Origin: Comamonas flocculans | Lineage (GTDB): Bacteria > Pseudomonadota > Gammaproteobacteria > Burkholderiales > Burkholderiaceae_C | Reading direction: 5' to 3' | DNA length: 64,000 bases | Assembly (NCBI RefSeq): GCF_007954405.1 | Contig: NZ_CP042344.1 | Span: 744,001 to 808,000, forward strand | In this document: one piece after another, positions 63,020 through 64,000 of the stretch | Layout of the letters: every line of letters starts with the position of its first letter | Numbering within the stretch: the first letter of the stretch is position 1 | Position numbers and translations under genes: made by a program | The notes under the pieces: generated by a model | Told to the model about the DNA's origin: nothing | The model's database searches: none | Seen by the model: only the letters and a program-made list of their open reading frames with translations

Positions 63020-63720
63020 GGTTTTGCTCCTTCGTTTCCTTCCAGTTCACGGCTCCACGACAGACCGTTGACGTAGATGCCCAGGGGGTTCTTGCGCAGA
63101 CGCTGCTCGGTGCGCGGGGTCTGCTGCACGATGGAAATCACCGCGTTCCAGCGTTCGGTGCGATCCAGTGCGCCGTTGACGTAGCGCGTCTCTGTCCAGC
63201 GCACGTTGAAAGACGTGTCGCTGGCGCGGGTCACGCTGGTGATCTGCACCGTCACCGACTCCTTGCCGATGCGCGCGAACGGATCGTTCATGCGGGCGTA
63301 CTCGTTGAGCACCACGGCGCCCTTGTCGGTGGTGTAGTTGTAGGCATCGAGCCAGTTCTGCCGCACCACGATGGGGTCAATGGACAGCGAGCGCACCAGG
63401 CCAATGAAGCGGCCCAGGTGGTAGGCCACCTGGGCATCGCTGGGCCGGTACGGCGTGGCGGCTTCGCCCACGGTACGCACCTGCCCAGCTTGATCGACCT
63501 CGATCACATAGGGCGTCACGATGGACTGCGCCGAGCGCCAGACCAGGCCACCGGCCATCAGCAGCGCGAGCGCAAGACAGCCGAAGGCCATCAAGCGCCA
63601 GTTCTTCGCCTGCACGCGCGGCGAGCCGATGCGCTCGTCCCACACCTGGCCGGCGGCTTGGTACGGAGTGGCGGGCTGCGGCGTATCGGCGTAGCGCACC
63701 TGGGGTCTTTTGAATCGCAT
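63016..63720 (-). CDS. trbF: Conjugative transfer protein TrbF (VirB8-like)
   Basis: A 234-residue inner-membrane component with a short cytoplasmic N-terminus, one transmembrane helix (LMAFGCLALALLMAGGLVW, about 43-61) and a periplasmic VirB8-like NTF2 fold (YHLGRFIGLVRSLSIDPIVVRQNWLDAYNY, FNVRWTETRYVNG). It assembles the transfer apparatus with TrbG and TrbI. It lies 35 bp after the trbL stop. Confidence 0.94.
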   Translation of the reverse strand: MRFKRPQVRYADTPQPATPYQAAGQVWDERIGSPRVQAKNWRLMAFGCLALALLMAGGLVWRSAQSIVTPYVIEVDQAGQVRTVGEAATPYRPSDAQVAYHLGRFIGLVRSLSIDPIVVRQNWLDAYNYTTDKGAVVLNEYARMNDPFARIGKESVTVQITSVTRASDTSFNVRWTETRYVNGALDRTERWNAVISIVQQTPRTEQRLRKNPLGIYVNGLSWSRELEGNEGAKP

Positions 63721-63755
63721 GAGGGTTCTCCTTGAGGATCAGGAATCGAAGGTGG

Positions 63756-64000
63756 TCATCCGTCGTCGCGCAGGCTCGGCCCTTGGCTGGAGCTGCCGCC
63801 ATCGCCACCGCGCAGCGTGTGGGCGGCGGTCGTCGCGGCATGGGTGAGTTGTTGCCTGCGATGCAGGCGTTTGGCCCAGGCGGGCTGTTCGGCGGCTGCA
63901 GGCGCTGCGGAATCGGCTGCACCCCGCGAGCCGCCAGACGGGGCGGCGTCATCGGGCCGGAAGGCGGCCGCGACGCGCTCCTTCATCGAACGCGCGCCAT
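63756..64000 (-). CDS. trbL: Conjugative transfer protein TrbL, C-terminal part
   Basis: Only the last ~80 codons are in the window; the frame is open through the right edge. The hydrophilic, Ala/Gly/Ser-rich tail with PAWAKRLHRRQQLTHAATTAAHTLRGGDGGSSSQGPSLRDD matches the C-terminus of TrbL, a polytopic VirB6-like channel component whose membrane helices lie outside the window. The internal ATG at 63986 is not the start. Confidence 0.8.
   Translation of the reverse strand, partial: GARSMKERVAAAFRPDDAAPSGGSRGAADSAAPAAAEQPAWAKRLHRRQQLTHAATTAAHTLRGGDGGSSSQGPSLRDDG

Larger units (their letters stand above)
60228..64000 (-). mobile_element. Tn4371-type integrative conjugative element, trb end (partial)
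   Basis: The consecutive minus-strand genes trbL, trbF, trbG, trbI and a DUF2274 gene are the terminal segment of the mating-pair formation module of Tn4371-like ICEs. The integrase, replication and traG parts must lie to the right, beyond the window. The left boundary at about 60220 is inferred from the candidate attachment site and the end of host coding sequence. The strip 60228-60446 holds no recognisable gene. Confidence 0.8.

Noticed and set aside
1..64000. CRISPR arrays and rRNA genes
   Set aside because: No regularly spaced direct repeats and no rRNA sequence were seen.

Overview
The window looks like a high-GC Burkholderiales chromosome, most likely Comamonadaceae. Support: the protein families (BPSS1780-type membrane protein, DUF2782 next to thrB, Bug-type solute receptor, AlgZ/AlgR beside argH), strongly GC-biased third codon positions, and a dispersed ~50-60 bp palindromic repeat of a kind I associate with that family. 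The genus cannot be fixed from the sequence alone.

Layout. 0-3.1 kb: the 3' part of a PAS-GGDEF-EAL gene, then a HipA-like kinase (YjjJ type) behind a clear promoter with repeats. 3.1-5.65 kb: a lower-GC insert with a PIN-like gene cut in two by an IS5-group element; the 4-bp target duplication is visible and removing the element restores one 400-codon frame. 5.7-18.7 kb: a minus-strand run of a giant alpha-2-macroglobulin, a CHASE/PAS/GGDEF/EAL protein, pbpC and an acyl-CoA ligase. 18.8-22.2 kb: a second multi-PAS GGDEF-EAL protein with a sugar-diacid-recognition-like N-terminus. 22.2-33 kb: Bug receptor, argH, AlgZ/AlgR-type regulators, ZIP transporter, dienelactone hydrolase, methyltransferase, AzlC/AzlD and polA. 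33.1-33.8 kb: an MNT/HepT toxin-antitoxin pair whose toxin has lost its catalytic His and its frame. 33.9-37.3 kb: serine hydrolase, DUF2782, thrB and a membrane protein. 37.3-42.7 kb: a translationally coupled uvrD - ClC channel - periplasmic-sensor diguanylate cyclase chain. 42.8-46.7 kb: beta-propeller protein, polysaccharide deacetylase, sterol-desaturase-like protein and tyrosinase. 46.7-48.6 kb: a palindrome-rich leader, guaC and tRNA-Lys. 48.6-60.2 kb: MFS exporter, PAS-GGDEF protein, DEAD-box helicase, orn, M48 protease - phhB - rsgA, catalase, CobD-like protein and NUDIX hydrolase. 60.2-64 kb: the trb end of a Tn4371-type integrative conjugative element (DUF2274, trbI, trbG, trbF, trbL), which continues beyond the window.

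How the genes work together. Cyclic-di-GMP turnover is over-represented: five GGDEF or GGDEF-EAL proteins with five different sensor arrangements. One is inserted between the macroglobulin gene and its usual partner pbpC and overlaps pbpC by 4 bp; another overlaps a ClC channel gene by 4 bp. ATGA-type overlaps recur (dgc-pbpC, uvrD-clc-dgc, polA-azlC-azlD, mntA-hepT, M48-phhB-rsgA, trbF-trbG, trbI-DUF2274), so several of these are probably translationally coupled units.

Most unusual points: the cleanly IS-split PIN-like gene; the doubly damaged HepT beside an intact MntA; the palindromic repeat family that has entered several reading frames without breaking them; the ICE/chromosome junction inside the 5' end of a NUDIX gene; and a structured leader with an intrinsic-terminator-like hairpin ahead of guaC. 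I see no rRNA and no CRISPR array. No novel multi-gene defence system can be asserted from this window; the PIN-like protein is the best uncharacterised candidate.
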